Notes: a model not told the origin generated them from the sequence alone. 41,077 bases of DNA from Verrucomicrobiaceae bacterium (GCA_027490195.1 JAIXYN010000075.1:1-41077); one strand, 5' to 3'. Positions 26,304 through 36,045 are shown, numbered from the stretch's first letter. Numbers and translations: made by a program.

Positions 26304-27653
26304 ATGAACCGTCGTCATTTCCTGCATCAAACCGGGGCCGCCCTCGGTGGCACCTCCCTCACGCCACTGCATCGCTCCCTCGCGGCAGTCGTGAATGAAC
26401 CACGCCGCGCCGCCACGCTGGCGGAAGCTTACAAACAGCTCGGCTTTGACCCGCACGCAGGCGACAGCTTCACCGCGCTGTGGATGGCTGACATTCACTA
26501 CGGCGGCGGCAAGCCAGAGGACATTTTGCCGCCGATGATCGCCGAAATCGCGCCGATGAATCCGCGTCCGGCATTTATCGGCATCGTGGGAGATCTGATC
26601 TGCGCCGCCTCCCGGAGTTTCGGCACCATTCCCAGCGAGGCCGACCGCAAGATCGCCGTGGAAGAGTTTCGCGCGATGAAGCCGCACTACGATGAACTCG
26701 CGCGGCTCGCACCGGTGAAGCTCACTCTCGGCAATCACGATACCTACCCCGGCGAGGACGACCTGGGACTGTTTCGCAGCGTGTATGGCGACACACCGGT
26801 GACTCATGCGTTCGAGACCAAAGGCGTGCCGTTCATCATCGCCAATGGCGGTAGCTGCGGCCTGCTCGGCGATGCCCAGCAGGCGTGGTTTTGCGATCAG
26901 GTGAAAAGGCTGCATCGCCCTGGTGGCACACTCATCACCGCCGTCCATCAGCCCTCCGTCGGCAGCCTCGTGCGCGAGCGTGGCATCACCTCCGCCGTGC
27001 GTGCGGCCTTTGCGGAAGCGCGTGGTCAGCTCTGGCTCATCGGCGGGCACGAGCACGAGAATCGTGACCAGCAGTTTGCCATCCCGCGCGGCGAGAATGT
27101 GATGAACGCCTGGATCACCGCAGGCAACCCCACCTCCTGGGGCAAGGAGAATCCTGGCTACTGGGTCTGGTGCTTTAGCGCTGGCCGACTCGTGGGCCGC
27201 ATCTTCCGCCGTGTCGGAGATGCCGCCGGCTACGCACTCTCCGCACCCGAAGTGACGGCAAAAGCAAAGCCACTGTTTTTGCCTTTCGAGAATCAGGCGG
27301 ACCTGCTGTGGAAGGTGCTCGTCGGTGAAGGCGATGAACCTTACCGCCGCACGACCAAGGCCGCCTGGTGCCTGAACTACTGGACCTACGTGCGCCAGCT
27401 CGACTACGAGTTCCCGCTCAGCCTCGCAAAAAGAAAAGCAAAGCGCTGCGTCGTCCTCATGGCCTCCATCTCCGACAAACCCGCCGGGTTGTCGGTCTCC
27501 GCCAATGGCAATGACTGGCACCCCATTGAGAACTCGACCGAGCGCAGCGGCTCGTATGTCACCTTCACCATCCCGCAAAGCTGTCTCGACGCAGGCACGC
27601 TGTCGCTGCGCATGACCGAATGCGCGGTAAGCGGTTTCGCGCTGACGGCATAG
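26304..27653 (+). CDS. Tat-exported calcineurin-like metallophosphoesterase
   Basis: The 449-residue protein starts with a twin-arginine signal (MNRRHFLHQTGAALGG). The metallophosphoesterase metal ligands are in order: D-x-H (Asp63, His65 in MADIHYGG), GD at Asp97 (GIVGDL), GNHD (Asn144, His145), H in AVHQP and the G-G-H-E-H-E pair. The dinuclear site therefore looks complete. A C-terminal beta-rich extension (about 320-449) is unassigned. Exported members hydrolyse phosphomonoesters or phosphodiesters. It follows a palindromic repeat and precedes the phospholipase-like gene by 28 bp. Confidence 0.9.
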   Translation: MNRRHFLHQTGAALGGTSLTPLHRSLAAVVNEPRRAATLAEAYKQLGFDPHAGDSFTALWMADIHYGGGKPEDILPPMIAEIAPMNPRPAFIGIVGDLICAASRSFGTIPSEADRKIAVEEFRAMKPHYDELARLAPVKLTLGNHDTYPGEDDLGLFRSVYGDTPVTHAFETKGVPFIIANGGSCGLLGDAQQAWFCDQVKRLHRPGGTLITAVHQPSVGSLVRERGITSAVRAAFAEARGQLWLIGGHEHENRDQQFAIPRGENVMNAWITAGNPTSWGKENPGYWVWCFSAGRLVGRIFRRVGDAAGYALSAPEVTAKAKPLFLPFENQADLLWKVLVGEGDEPYRRTTKAAWCLNYWTYVRQLDYEFPLSLAKRKAKRCVVLMASISDKPAGLSVSANGNDWHPIENSTERSGSYVTFTIPQSCLDAGTLSLRMTECAVSGFALTA

Positions 27654-27681
27654 AACGGTTCATTCCATTCACCCACTCTTT

Positions 27682-29067
27682 ATGAAACTCACTCTTACCT
27701 TTATCAGCGCCGTCCTGCTCTCTGCGGACGCCTTCGCTTGGGGGCCGCATAGCGAGATCGCGCAGGCGGCGCTCGACGCGATGGGCGCGGATGATCCGCT
27801 GGTGCAGCGCCTCGGTCCCGATGCGAAACGACTCGTTCAATATGTGTGGATGGCAGACTTCCGGCAGACGTTGCTCGTGCGCTCAGACGAGGTTTTCTAT
27901 GCCGACGACTACCTGCTCTTTCCCGCGGCCACGCGGCACTACCAGCACATCTGCCCGGAGGTGGAGCAGACTTATTCGCCGTATTTCCGCCGTGCATTGC
28001 AGGCGTTGCGCACGGAGTCCACGCACAATGCTTCGCGTTGGATTGGTTCGCTGCTGCACTTCACCACGGACACCGGCTCCCCTCCGCACGCGGCGGGATT
28101 CCTGGGCCCGGCTCATTCAAAAATGGAGAACTGGCTGGATGCCAAACTCATCCACATTCCCGGGTATCAGCCGCAGCTCCTGGGTGCCGATGACGTTTCC
28201 GCCGAGGAGGGTTTCCTCCGGCGAATGCAGGTTCTCATCGAGTTTTCAAAGGAGCGCGCTCAACGCTGCCGTGCCGACGTTGACGCGGATCGACGTCCGC
28301 CGGTGGAGCCAGTGGTGCTGGAGAGTGCGCTTGAGACGGCACGCGTGACCGCCGACCTGTTGCACACCCTCGGCGTGCTCGCCGCAAAAGCCACCGATGA
28401 TGCAACGCTGGCGGGCAGAGTTATCGTCTCGAAGATCGAGCACGCGACGATGTCCCGTCTGCCTGCGAAGGTCGTGCTGTTCGGCACATCATACTCCACA
28501 CTCACGGAGCCGGATGGCTCGTTCACTTTTCACCATCTGCCTGCGGGAGAGTATAGGCTCATGGTCATCGCGCCCGGTCGCATTTCGGAGGCGAAGCCGG
28601 TAAGTCTCGCAGCTGCGGCAACTGTCACGCTCGAACCGGTGGATCTCTCGCAGGGTACTGATGGCAATCTGGTGCGCAATGGCACGCTCACACTGCGCTG
28701 GGTTTCGGCTGAGGCATTGGATCATTGGTCTCTACGCAGTCCTCAGGGCAAACTCGCGGCGAGGGCGCCTGTGCGGGATTGGGATGGTGAATGGATCCCG
28801 CTGCAAAGCGGCGTGACGTATTACCTTACCGCGCGCTGGAAGGCAACGGCGGCGAACTCGAACGGCCCGCAAGTCTTCCTCCGCACCAAGGCCAAGCCCG
28901 ATGGCGGTTCTATCACCACCGACTCCGCGCCCGTCGTCCAGGGGACAAAAGAAGTCGCGGTCATCGGTTCACCCGAAGCCGCATGGGCGCAGGTTTGCAT
29001 TCGCACTTCACAATCTCCCGACACCGTGCTTGAAGCCGTCAGTTTACGTCAGGCATTTAAAAAATGA
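27682..29067 (+). CDS. Secreted zinc-dependent phospholipase C/P1-nuclease-like protein with carboxypeptidase-regulatory-like domain
   Basis: The 461-residue protein has a signal peptide (MKLTLTFISAVLLSADAFA). The mature N-terminus begins W-G-P-H, the pattern in which the first Trp and a His bind zinc in the PLC/S1-P1 nuclease superfamily. A second zinc motif, HFTTDTGSPPHA (H-x-x-x-D-x-x-x-P-x-H), follows near 130-140. From about 250 a carboxypeptidase-regulatory-like beta-sandwich appears (TLTEPDGSFTFHHLPAGEYR), then a C-terminal jelly-roll-like domain. The likely role is phosphodiester cleavage, which suits the metallophosphoesterase next door. Confidence 0.82.
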   Translation: MKLTLTFISAVLLSADAFAWGPHSEIAQAALDAMGADDPLVQRLGPDAKRLVQYVWMADFRQTLLVRSDEVFYADDYLLFPAATRHYQHICPEVEQTYSPYFRRALQALRTESTHNASRWIGSLLHFTTDTGSPPHAAGFLGPAHSKMENWLDAKLIHIPGYQPQLLGADDVSAEEGFLRRMQVLIEFSKERAQRCRADVDADRRPPVEPVVLESALETARVTADLLHTLGVLAAKATDDATLAGRVIVSKIEHATMSRLPAKVVLFGTSYSTLTEPDGSFTFHHLPAGEYRLMVIAPGRISEAKPVSLAAAATVTLEPVDLSQGTDGNLVRNGTLTLRWVSAEALDHWSLRSPQGKLAARAPVRDWDGEWIPLQSGVTYYLTARWKATAANSNGPQVFLRTKAKPDGGSITTDSAPVVQGTKEVAVIGSPEAAWAQVCIRTSQSPDTVLEAVSLRQAFKK

Positions 29068-29117
29068 GGTGAAGCTAATCCGCAACCGCGCCCGTCATCC
29101 TTCCAATCATCTTTCCC

Positions 29118-31325
29118 ATGAATCGCTTTTTCGCTCTCTTACCTTTCCTTCTTCAGCTCGCCAGCCTCTCAGCACCTCTCATCGCCGCTCAAGCCGCCGA
29201 CGCGCCTAAACAAGGCTGGAACCCAGACACCACCTTTCCGCCGCTCTCGCCTGCGGACGCCATCAAAGCCATCGAGGTGCCGAAGGGTTATCATCTCGAG
29301 TGCGTGGCCAGCGAGCCGATGGTGGAGGAGCCGGTGTCCTTTGCCTTTGATCCGAACGGGGCGCTTTATGTCTGCGAATGGCGCAGCTACATGCAGGACG
29401 AGTTTGCCACGGATCAAATGAAGCCGGTCAGCCGCGTGGTGAAGCTGGTGGATACCGATGGTGACGGCATCATGGACAAGCGCACCGTGTTCATTGATAA
29501 CGCGCTCCTGCCCCGCACCGTCCTGCCCATGGGCGACCGGGTCATCGTCAGCTTCACCGGCGACAGCTCCTACTGGGCCTACTTTGACGACAACAAAGAC
29601 GGCGTCTCCGACCGCAAAGAACTCATCTTCAAAACCGGCACGGATAAAGGCAATATCGAGCACCAGCGCACCGGCATCCTTTGGAATCTCGACAATATCA
29701 TCGCCACCAACGATGCTCGATTCCGCCTGCGCGACGATGGCCAACTCGAGGTCATTGGCTACCCCGATGGCCGCTTCAGCCAATGGGGACTCGCCCGTGA
29801 TGACGACGGCATTCTTTACGGCACCCGCGCTGGCGGCGCGAACCCCGCACAGGGCTTTCAGCTCCCCGCAGGCTACCCCGTGCTGCGAGTGCGCGAGCAC
29901 GGCGATGACTACGGCAGACCCTATTCCATCTGCAAAGTTTGGGATGACTCCTCCGGCGGTTACAACTTCGACAAGCAGCACATCCTTTTAAACTTCTCCT
30001 CCTGCTGCGGCCAGGCCGTCTTGCGCAGCCCGCTCATGCCCGAGTTTCACGGCTACATGACCACTTGCGAGCCCGTGGGCCGCTTCATCCGCCTCAGCCG
30101 CTTCCAGCGGACAAACGGCATCGCCGTCGCACACAACACCTATCCACAGAGCGAGTTCATCCGCAGCACCGACGCCTATTTCCGTCCCGTGTGGACCGAA
30201 AGCGGCCCCGATGGCTGCCTTTACATCGCCGACATGTATCGCGGTATCATTCAGGAAAAAGAATGGTTCCCCACTGAGATCGACCCCAGCATCAATGACT
30301 GGCGCAAAAGCGCACTGCCCGCCTGGGTCGAGCGTTATCAGCGCGTGAAAAAGTGGGGCATGACCAAAGTCGTGCGCCACGGCCGCATCTACCGCCTCGT
30401 GCCCGATGGCAAAAAGCCCGGCCCGCAGCCACGCATGCTCGATGAAACGCCCGCGCAACTCACCGCCCATCTCGCCCACCCGAACGGCTGGTGGCGCGAC
30501 ACCGCCCAGATGCTCCTCGTCAACAAACGCGACTCCAGCATCGCGCCCGCGCTCATCACCATCGCCAGCGACCACAGCGACGCCAATGCCCGCATCCACG
30601 CCCTCTGGACGCTCGATGGACTCAAGTCCCTGCCCAAAGACGTGCTGCTCGTCAATCTCAAACACACCCACCCACGCATCCGCCGCGTCGCCGTGCAAAT
30701 CAGCGAAAGCCTCCTCGCCAAAAACGATCCCGACATCACCGCAGCGCTCGCCACCTTGACCACCGATCCCGATCCACAAGTGCTCGCCCAAGTCTATCTC
30801 GCCCATCGCAGCATCAAAGCCGCCATCCCCGAAGCCATCACCGCCCACGCCAGCGCCCAGCCACTCATCGCAGCCCTTCTCGACAAGGACACAGCCACCG
30901 CCGCCCTTGCCCAACTCAGCGCCACCGCCAAGCAAGGCCAGCAAATCTACCAAAACCTCTGCACCGCCTGCCACGGCGCCGACGGCCAAGGCGTAAAGCA
31001 AGGCGACAAACTCCTCGCCCCCGCCATCGCCAAAAGCCCCTGGTTCAAAAACAACGGCGACATCCCAACCCTCGCCCGCATTCTCCTCCACGGCCAGACC
31101 GGCCCCATCGAAGGCATCAGCTACGGCGAAGGCCTCATGCTCCCCCTAGCCCAAGTCTATAATGACGATCAGCTCGCCAGCGTGCTCAACTACATCGGCG
31201 AGCGCTGGCACCAATGGAAGCAACCCGTCCTTTCCCCGGCCATCCAAACCGTCCGCCAAGAAACCGCCAACCGCAAAACCCCATGGACCGCCGACGAACT
31301 GCGCGAGCGGGTAAAGAAGCAGTGA
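29118..31325 (+). CDS. PVC-type membrane-bound dehydrogenase with C-terminal cytochrome c
   Basis: The 735-residue protein has a signal peptide (MNRFFALLPFLLQLASLSAP). The N-terminal propeller (about 50-420) is of the PVC membrane-bound dehydrogenase type: FAFDPNGALYVCEWRSYMQD, WNLDNIIATNDARFRL, ADMYRGIIQEKEWFP. A HEAT-like helical part follows (about 440-600). A cytochrome c domain closes it with haem motif CTACH at residues 615-619 (LCTACHGADGQGV). Substrate oxidation would pass electrons to the haem. The domain order matches its family (TIGR02604-like). It lies 50 bp after the phospholipase-like gene. The redox substrate is not known. Confidence 0.92.
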   Translation: MNRFFALLPFLLQLASLSAPLIAAQAADAPKQGWNPDTTFPPLSPADAIKAIEVPKGYHLECVASEPMVEEPVSFAFDPNGALYVCEWRSYMQDEFATDQMKPVSRVVKLVDTDGDGIMDKRTVFIDNALLPRTVLPMGDRVIVSFTGDSSYWAYFDDNKDGVSDRKELIFKTGTDKGNIEHQRTGILWNLDNIIATNDARFRLRDDGQLEVIGYPDGRFSQWGLARDDDGILYGTRAGGANPAQGFQLPAGYPVLRVREHGDDYGRPYSICKVWDDSSGGYNFDKQHILLNFSSCCGQAVLRSPLMPEFHGYMTTCEPVGRFIRLSRFQRTNGIAVAHNTYPQSEFIRSTDAYFRPVWTESGPDGCLYIADMYRGIIQEKEWFPTEIDPSINDWRKSALPAWVERYQRVKKWGMTKVVRHGRIYRLVPDGKKPGPQPRMLDETPAQLTAHLAHPNGWWRDTAQMLLVNKRDSSIAPALITIASDHSDANARIHALWTLDGLKSLPKDVLLVNLKHTHPRIRRVAVQISESLLAKNDPDITAALATLTTDPDPQVLAQVYLAHRSIKAAIPEAITAHASAQPLIAALLDKDTATAALAQLSATAKQGQQIYQNLCTACHGADGQGVKQGDKLLAPAIAKSPWFKNNGDIPTLARILLHGQTGPIEGISYGEGLMLPLAQVYNDDQLASVLNYIGERWHQWKQPVLSPAIQTVRQETANRKTPWTADELRERVKKQ

Positions 31326-31331
31326 AGCGCA

Positions 31332-31405
31332 AACAAAGTAGCTGCGGCTTTAGCCTCATCCCCGTCCTGATTCGGCTAGAGCCGAACCTGCTTTTTCACC
31401 ACTCC
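31332..31405. repeat. Palindromic intergenic repeat, copy 3
   Basis: Contains GCTGCGGCTTTAGCC and GATTCGGCTAGAGCCGAACC, then CTTTTTCACCACTCC, leading to ATG 31422. Unlike copies 1 and 2, the upstream stop (TGA 31323-31325) lies just outside. The ACAAAGTAGC left edge is shared with copy 2. Confidence 0.8.
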
Positions 31406-31421
31406 ACTTCTCCAAGACTCC

Positions 31422-34388
31422 ATGCTCCACCGACTCACCCTCCTCCTCACCCTCCTTGAAGGCGCCTCCGTCCAAGCGCGCGAGTTCTACGTCAGCCAGA
31501 ACCATCCGCAGGCCGCGGACACAGCCGCTGGCACGCGGGAGGCTCCTTTGAAGACGATCTCCGCAGCGTCGAAGATGGCGCAGGCGGGCGACACGGTCGT
31601 TGTCGCGGCGGGGATTTATCGGGAGTCGGTCACGCTAACAAACTCGGGCGCTGAGGGGAAGCCGATCGTGTTTCGCAGTGAGGAACCGCGCAAGGCAGTG
31701 CTGTGTGGCTCGGATGTGCTCACGCAGTGGACGGAGGCCGGGCCGGGGGTTTGGGCGGCGACGGTGCCGGTCATTCGGAAAAACGCGAGCGCCCTGCCAC
31801 ACTCGGGGCGCGGAGGCGAGTGGGTGTTCGTCAATGGTTCGCCGTTGCTGTATTCAGAGCCGGGGCAGACGCAAATGCCGGGGACTTTTCGCCTCGACCA
31901 CGCGGCGGGGAAGCTTTTCGTGGCTCCCGAAGAGGGCGTGTCGCTGATGGATGTGACGGTGGAGTATGCGCTGAGGGAGGGGCTTTTCTGGCCGGACAAA
32001 CCGCTCGATGACATTCATCTCATCGGTTTCACCCTGCGGCACAATGCCATCTGGTTTCGCGGCAAACATGCCATCCTCATGCAGGGGCGGCGCTGGCACG
32101 TGGAGGACAATCACATCCTCTGGTCCACCTATTCCGGCCTCGGCATGAAGCAGACCAGCCAGGGCGTGGTGCGCGGCAATCTCATCGAGTGGTGCGGCGA
32201 GGGGGGCATGGTGGGCGGCTGGAACACCGGGTTGACTATCGAGAACAATCGCGTGCAATACTGCAACTGGCGGCGCAACGACCCGTCGTCCATGGGCGTG
32301 GGCGGATCCAAGTGGGCCTTCACTTTTGACTCCGTGGTGCGCGGCAATCATTTCGCCTTCAACCAAGGCTCCGGCATCTGGTTTGATTGGGGGAACTGCA
32401 ACAACGTCATCGAGCACAACGTGTCGCATGACAACACGGCCTGGGGCCTCTTCTCCGAGTGCAATTGGGACGAGAATTTTTTCGACAACGTCACCTACAA
32501 CAACGCTTACGGTCTCGTCATCGCCGAATCGCCCGGCAGCGTCGCCAGGCGGAATGTCGTCTTCAACAACGACATTGGCGGCTTCATGCGCGGCGTCTTC
32601 AATCGCAGCAACGGCGCGGGCTACACCGCAGATGCCGAGAAGAAAATGCGCGAGGGCTTGCAACGCATCCCGGACCTCAGCCCCAGCGCCACCGAGCGCA
32701 TCATGAGCGGCTGGCTGAAGTATCACGGCGCCGTGCCTGCCTTCATGAGCAACAACAGCGTGCTCTGGGAAAACCTGCTCTTCGACAACGAAACGACTCT
32801 CTGGGAAGGCCGCGACTACGGCACACCGGGACCGAAGGACCCCTTCATCAACAACTTGTCCGACTACAACCTTTTCTCCGTGCCGCCCAAGTGCGAGGTG
32901 CGCGGCACCCCAGCACTGATGCGGCATCCTGCGGGCGAATATCCGGCCCTTGCCGACTGGCAAAAAGTCTCGCGCCGCGATGCGCACTCGCAGTCCATCG
33001 ACATCCGCACTGCGAAAAACCTGCCCTCCTGGGCCGAGTCAAAACGCCCGCTGTGGGATCTGCCCATGCAGCGCCGCGCCGAGGTCCACACCCTCGGCCT
33101 CGTCGATGGCCCCGTGGCCTGCATCGCTCATGGCCGCGTCTTTCGCTCCGCCAAAAAGGAGCTGCTAGCGCTGACCGATCCGCAGGTGAAAGCCGTGTTC
33201 CTCGACGTGGATGGCGAAAAAACGCTCATGCTCTGGACCAGCCATCCGATGGCACGCCGCTATGTGCGCCTCGCCCTCGAACAGGACGAAGTCAACGTCG
33301 AAGACGCCTACCTGCGTGCGACGAAAACCGCCCTGCCCGGCCGCACGCTGGACCTCGTCGTCACCTGGCTGCCGGTTTATCTCAAAGGCATCACCGGCAC
33401 CGTGAAGCAGACACCCGCTGCCGCGCTCCAGGTCAGTCCTTTTAATCCACCGGACACTCCCGTGCGCCTCACCGCCTCCCTGCCAAATGACACCGGCACC
33501 GAGCAGCCGCTCACCGCCGCGTTCAGCGTCTCGCCCGGCTTCACCGTCAAAGCCGCCCGCACTCCCGCCGCCGTCGCTGCCCACACCACCGCCGAGATTC
33601 ATGCCGAGCTGATCCCCGATGGAACCCAGCGACGCGGCTCCGCCAACGTGCGGCTCAGCGCCACCGTCGGCGGCCAGTCCATCAGCCGCATCACCCTTTT
33701 CTCCATCGGCGAATCCGGCGGCACTTTGCCCACCCATCAAGGCGACATCCAGATCGACGGACAACTCGACGACTGGCCCGACATTAAGGCCGACAATCCA
33801 CCGCTCGCGCTCATCGGCGATGACGACCAGTTCGTCGTCGGCAAACGCGAAGCCTGGCAGGGCCGCGACGACCTCAGCGGCAAAGTCTATGCCTCTTGGA
33901 CCGCCGAAGCCCTGCACCTCGCCGTCATCGTCACCGATGACCGCGTCCTCGGCCTGCCCGCTCCGGCGAACGCCTGGAATGGCGACTGCACCGAGATCTT
34001 CATCGACGGCCGCAGCGGCGACATGCTGTGGCAAACCCCGCCCACTGAAGGTTGCTACCACATCGCCATCGCCCCCGGCCCCGACGCCGGAAAACCGAAT
34101 CTCACCACCTGGGCCGCCGGAGCACCCGGCCAGCTCCGCGGCCTCAACGTCGCCTCCAGCACCACCAGCACCGGATACACCGTCGAAATGAAAATCCCCC
34201 TGACCTTGAAGAACTTCCCCGATGGCGACTGGCAACCCGGCCGCCCCCTGAAACTCTCCGTCCTCCTCTACGACCGCGACGACCCAAAAACTCCACACGC
34301 CGACTACACCCTCGGCTGGTCCTTCAGCCCCGAAGGCGCCAACTTCAAAGACACCACCGGCTGGAAGACGCTGATCCTAGCGAAGTGA
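31422..34388 (+). CDS. Secreted right-handed beta-helix + CBM9-like protein, paralogue B
   Basis: The 988-residue product mirrors paralogue A: signal peptide (MLHRLTLLLTLLEGASVQAR), DUF1565-like start, beta-helix (VVRGNLIEWCGEGGMVGGWN), beta-sandwich, and CBM9-like C-terminus from about 774 (DIQIDGQLDDWPDI, LHLAVIVTDDRVLG). The first ~255 bp differ from A at only about four positions; after the codons for IVF the two diverge sharply. One of the changes puts Glu in the signal-peptide core (LLEGAS instead of LLAGAS), which could weaken export. The function is probably the same reaction on a related glycan. It follows repeat copy 3. Confidence 0.9.
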   Translation: MLHRLTLLLTLLEGASVQAREFYVSQNHPQAADTAAGTREAPLKTISAASKMAQAGDTVVVAAGIYRESVTLTNSGAEGKPIVFRSEEPRKAVLCGSDVLTQWTEAGPGVWAATVPVIRKNASALPHSGRGGEWVFVNGSPLLYSEPGQTQMPGTFRLDHAAGKLFVAPEEGVSLMDVTVEYALREGLFWPDKPLDDIHLIGFTLRHNAIWFRGKHAILMQGRRWHVEDNHILWSTYSGLGMKQTSQGVVRGNLIEWCGEGGMVGGWNTGLTIENNRVQYCNWRRNDPSSMGVGGSKWAFTFDSVVRGNHFAFNQGSGIWFDWGNCNNVIEHNVSHDNTAWGLFSECNWDENFFDNVTYNNAYGLVIAESPGSVARRNVVFNNDIGGFMRGVFNRSNGAGYTADAEKKMREGLQRIPDLSPSATERIMSGWLKYHGAVPAFMSNNSVLWENLLFDNETTLWEGRDYGTPGPKDPFINNLSDYNLFSVPPKCEVRGTPALMRHPAGEYPALADWQKVSRRDAHSQSIDIRTAKNLPSWAESKRPLWDLPMQRRAEVHTLGLVDGPVACIAHGRVFRSAKKELLALTDPQVKAVFLDVDGEKTLMLWTSHPMARRYVRLALEQDEVNVEDAYLRATKTALPGRTLDLVVTWLPVYLKGITGTVKQTPAAALQVSPFNPPDTPVRLTASLPNDTGTEQPLTAAFSVSPGFTVKAARTPAAVAAHTTAEIHAELIPDGTQRRGSANVRLSATVGGQSISRITLFSIGESGGTLPTHQGDIQIDGQLDDWPDIKADNPPLALIGDDDQFVVGKREAWQGRDDLSGKVYASWTAEALHLAVIVTDDRVLGLPAPANAWNGDCTEIFIDGRSGDMLWQTPPTEGCYHIAIAPGPDAGKPNLTTWAAGAPGQLRGLNVASSTTSTGYTVEMKIPLTLKNFPDGDWQPGRPLKLSVLLYDRDDPKTPHADYTLGWSFSPEGANFKDTTGWKTLILAK

Positions 34389-34760
34389 AATGTGTCATCA
34401 TCCATTCTTTCATAACCCCGTATTCTCGCATCATTCACGACCTATCCAACCACCAACCGACGTCGCATTAAAGGGATCTGAAACACTTGTTCGCCACCCT
34501 GCAGTGCCCCCGCGTTTGGCCGCGCTTATCCTTCGCTGCCACGGCTACCGTGGGCCGTCGCTGGGTTGGGCGGCAGGCTGCTGCGGATGGTCCTCTCTGC
34601 CTGGGGCGCGGCCACAGATCCAATCTACTAAGGGAAGTGCCCAGCCAGATCCTCGCTGGGCTGTGGTTAACCTTTGAGCCCTCCAATGGTGGGCCCACTC
34701 ATCGAGCATGGCACCTGCACTGCGTCCAGTGCAACGATGCCCCAGTTGTTAAGTTGGGCC
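34389..34760. other. No gene seen; low-complexity, possibly repeat-derived
   Basis: Short frames occur on both strands, but none has a signal peptide, a family motif or gene-like context. The stretch may be old repeat or IS debris. Confidence 0.4.
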
Positions 34761-35000
34761 TCAATTTCGATTTGATGATTGCGCCATAAGGCGCACAAAG
34801 CGTCGATTGTTTCCAGCGGGCATCGTGGCCTTTATCTGCTGGGTCGTGCCATCGTCGCCGAGTATGGTTTGCGCTACTCCGGCGGTTGACCAAGTGACCA
34901 TGTCGTCACTCCACTGGACTTGGAATGACGTGCCGCTGCTGACAGCGGCTGTGCTGCGCGTGTAAAGGTATTCCAGTTTTGCTCCCGCGACTGGGACATT
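34761..35000 (-). pseudogene. C-terminal module remnant of a large secreted verrucomicrobial protein
   Basis: The minus-strand frame ends with a module seen at the C-terminus of large secreted verrucomicrobial proteins: EYLYTRSTAAVSSGTSFQVQ, WSDDMVTWSTAGV and NNRRFVRLMAQ. Upstream of about 35000 the frame stays open but loses similarity. No start codon or signal peptide can be tied to it. With the remnant at 35736-36045, in the same direction, it may be the tail of one large gene. Confidence 0.55.
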
Positions 35001-35735
35001 CGCAGGTAAGCGACTGGGGGGGAGCGGCGGCAGGTGAAGAGCCTGCTGGGGCAGATTGGATTGCCCGCGCCTTCCCGGACCGGCGTTGTCTGGCGCATTT
35101 CCGGTAGGAGCAGCGCTGCAATACAGCGTCCATCGAGGGCTGGTCACGATCCGACTTGAGAAGGATGGCCTGGATGACCGCAGGCTGAGGTCAATAGGAT
35201 TACCTTTAATGCTGGGAACGGCTTTTTCAGTGCAGCTCAGTTGGAGGTGATCGAGCCTTCCAGGTTCAAGTTGCGGCATGACCGAGGCTGTTGGAATGGA
35301 AGCGGAAGGGGATCGATGTGCTGTGGTAATCATGAAAGCTGGCGGGAGGTGGCGAAACAAGTATAGGCCCTCCATCCCTACAGGGATCAAGCATCGCCAC
35401 TGGCAAGCAAATGACAGCTTGTGTTAACCCTTTCTGACCAACATCGCACAGCGCGCCCAAAACGGTGATAACCTGAACCGAGCGGAACCCTCGTTGCACT
35501 AGGCCATGGAGACCGCAACAGCAGATGCAGATGAGTCACATGCGGTGGCTGGCAACTACATCGAGCTAGCGACTATTCTCGGGCAATTTTTAAAATTGGA
35601 TTCTGAGGGATAAGGGGCAGATGGCGAGCAAGACAAAAGCCATCAAGGAGACATCGGTTTTGTCACAGCGCGTGGCTACGCGGCGCGATGTAGCTTTTCC
35701 TCCCCTCGCTCGCGATGAGTTTCCGCAGTGCATCA
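35001..35735. other. Degenerate stretch between two gene remnants; no intact gene
   Basis: Open frames here are compositionally odd and change direction. The region is best explained as decayed coding sequence, but I could not identify the family. Confidence 0.4.
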
Positions 35736-36045
35736 CTGTCATAGGCTCATGTGCACATTTCTCGGATCGACGCTCTCCAGCAGAGCAAGAGCATTCACCG
35801 CGTCGGCCTCGGTGCCTACTGTTAGGATCAGCGCCTGGGGGGCACCGGTTTTGGTGGAGATGCTCACTAAAGCGAAGGCGGCCTGGTCGTTTTGGGACAG
35901 AAAGTCGTTTTTTGCGAGCAAAGTTGGCGCTCGCCCGCGCCTTGAGCCAGGAAGATGGCTTTACCATAATCTAGCACAGAGCCGCCACCTTGTTCGCGCT
36001 GGGCGACGATGACCGCGTTGGCGGCGTATTGCGTGGCATAAATCG
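35736..36045 (-). pseudogene. Frameshifted remnant of a secreted repeat protein (NxxGxxxAF-like)
   Basis: Read on the minus strand from about 36045, one frame gives AANAVIVAQREQGGGSVLDY and GKAIFLAQGAGER. After a frame change it continues AKNDFLSQNDQAAFALVSIS, then TKTGAPQALILTVGTEADAV. The alternation of short strands with N-D-x-A-A-F resembles tandem-repeat anchor proteins of this phylum. At least one frameshift lies near 35910-35930. Neither start nor end is present. The remnant ends about 320 bp from the tRNA-Tyr fragment. Confidence 0.5.

Noticed and set aside
35590..35967. A 125-codon minus-strand frame as an intact gene
   Set aside because: Only its first part fits the remnant described at 35736-36045; the rest is out of frame.
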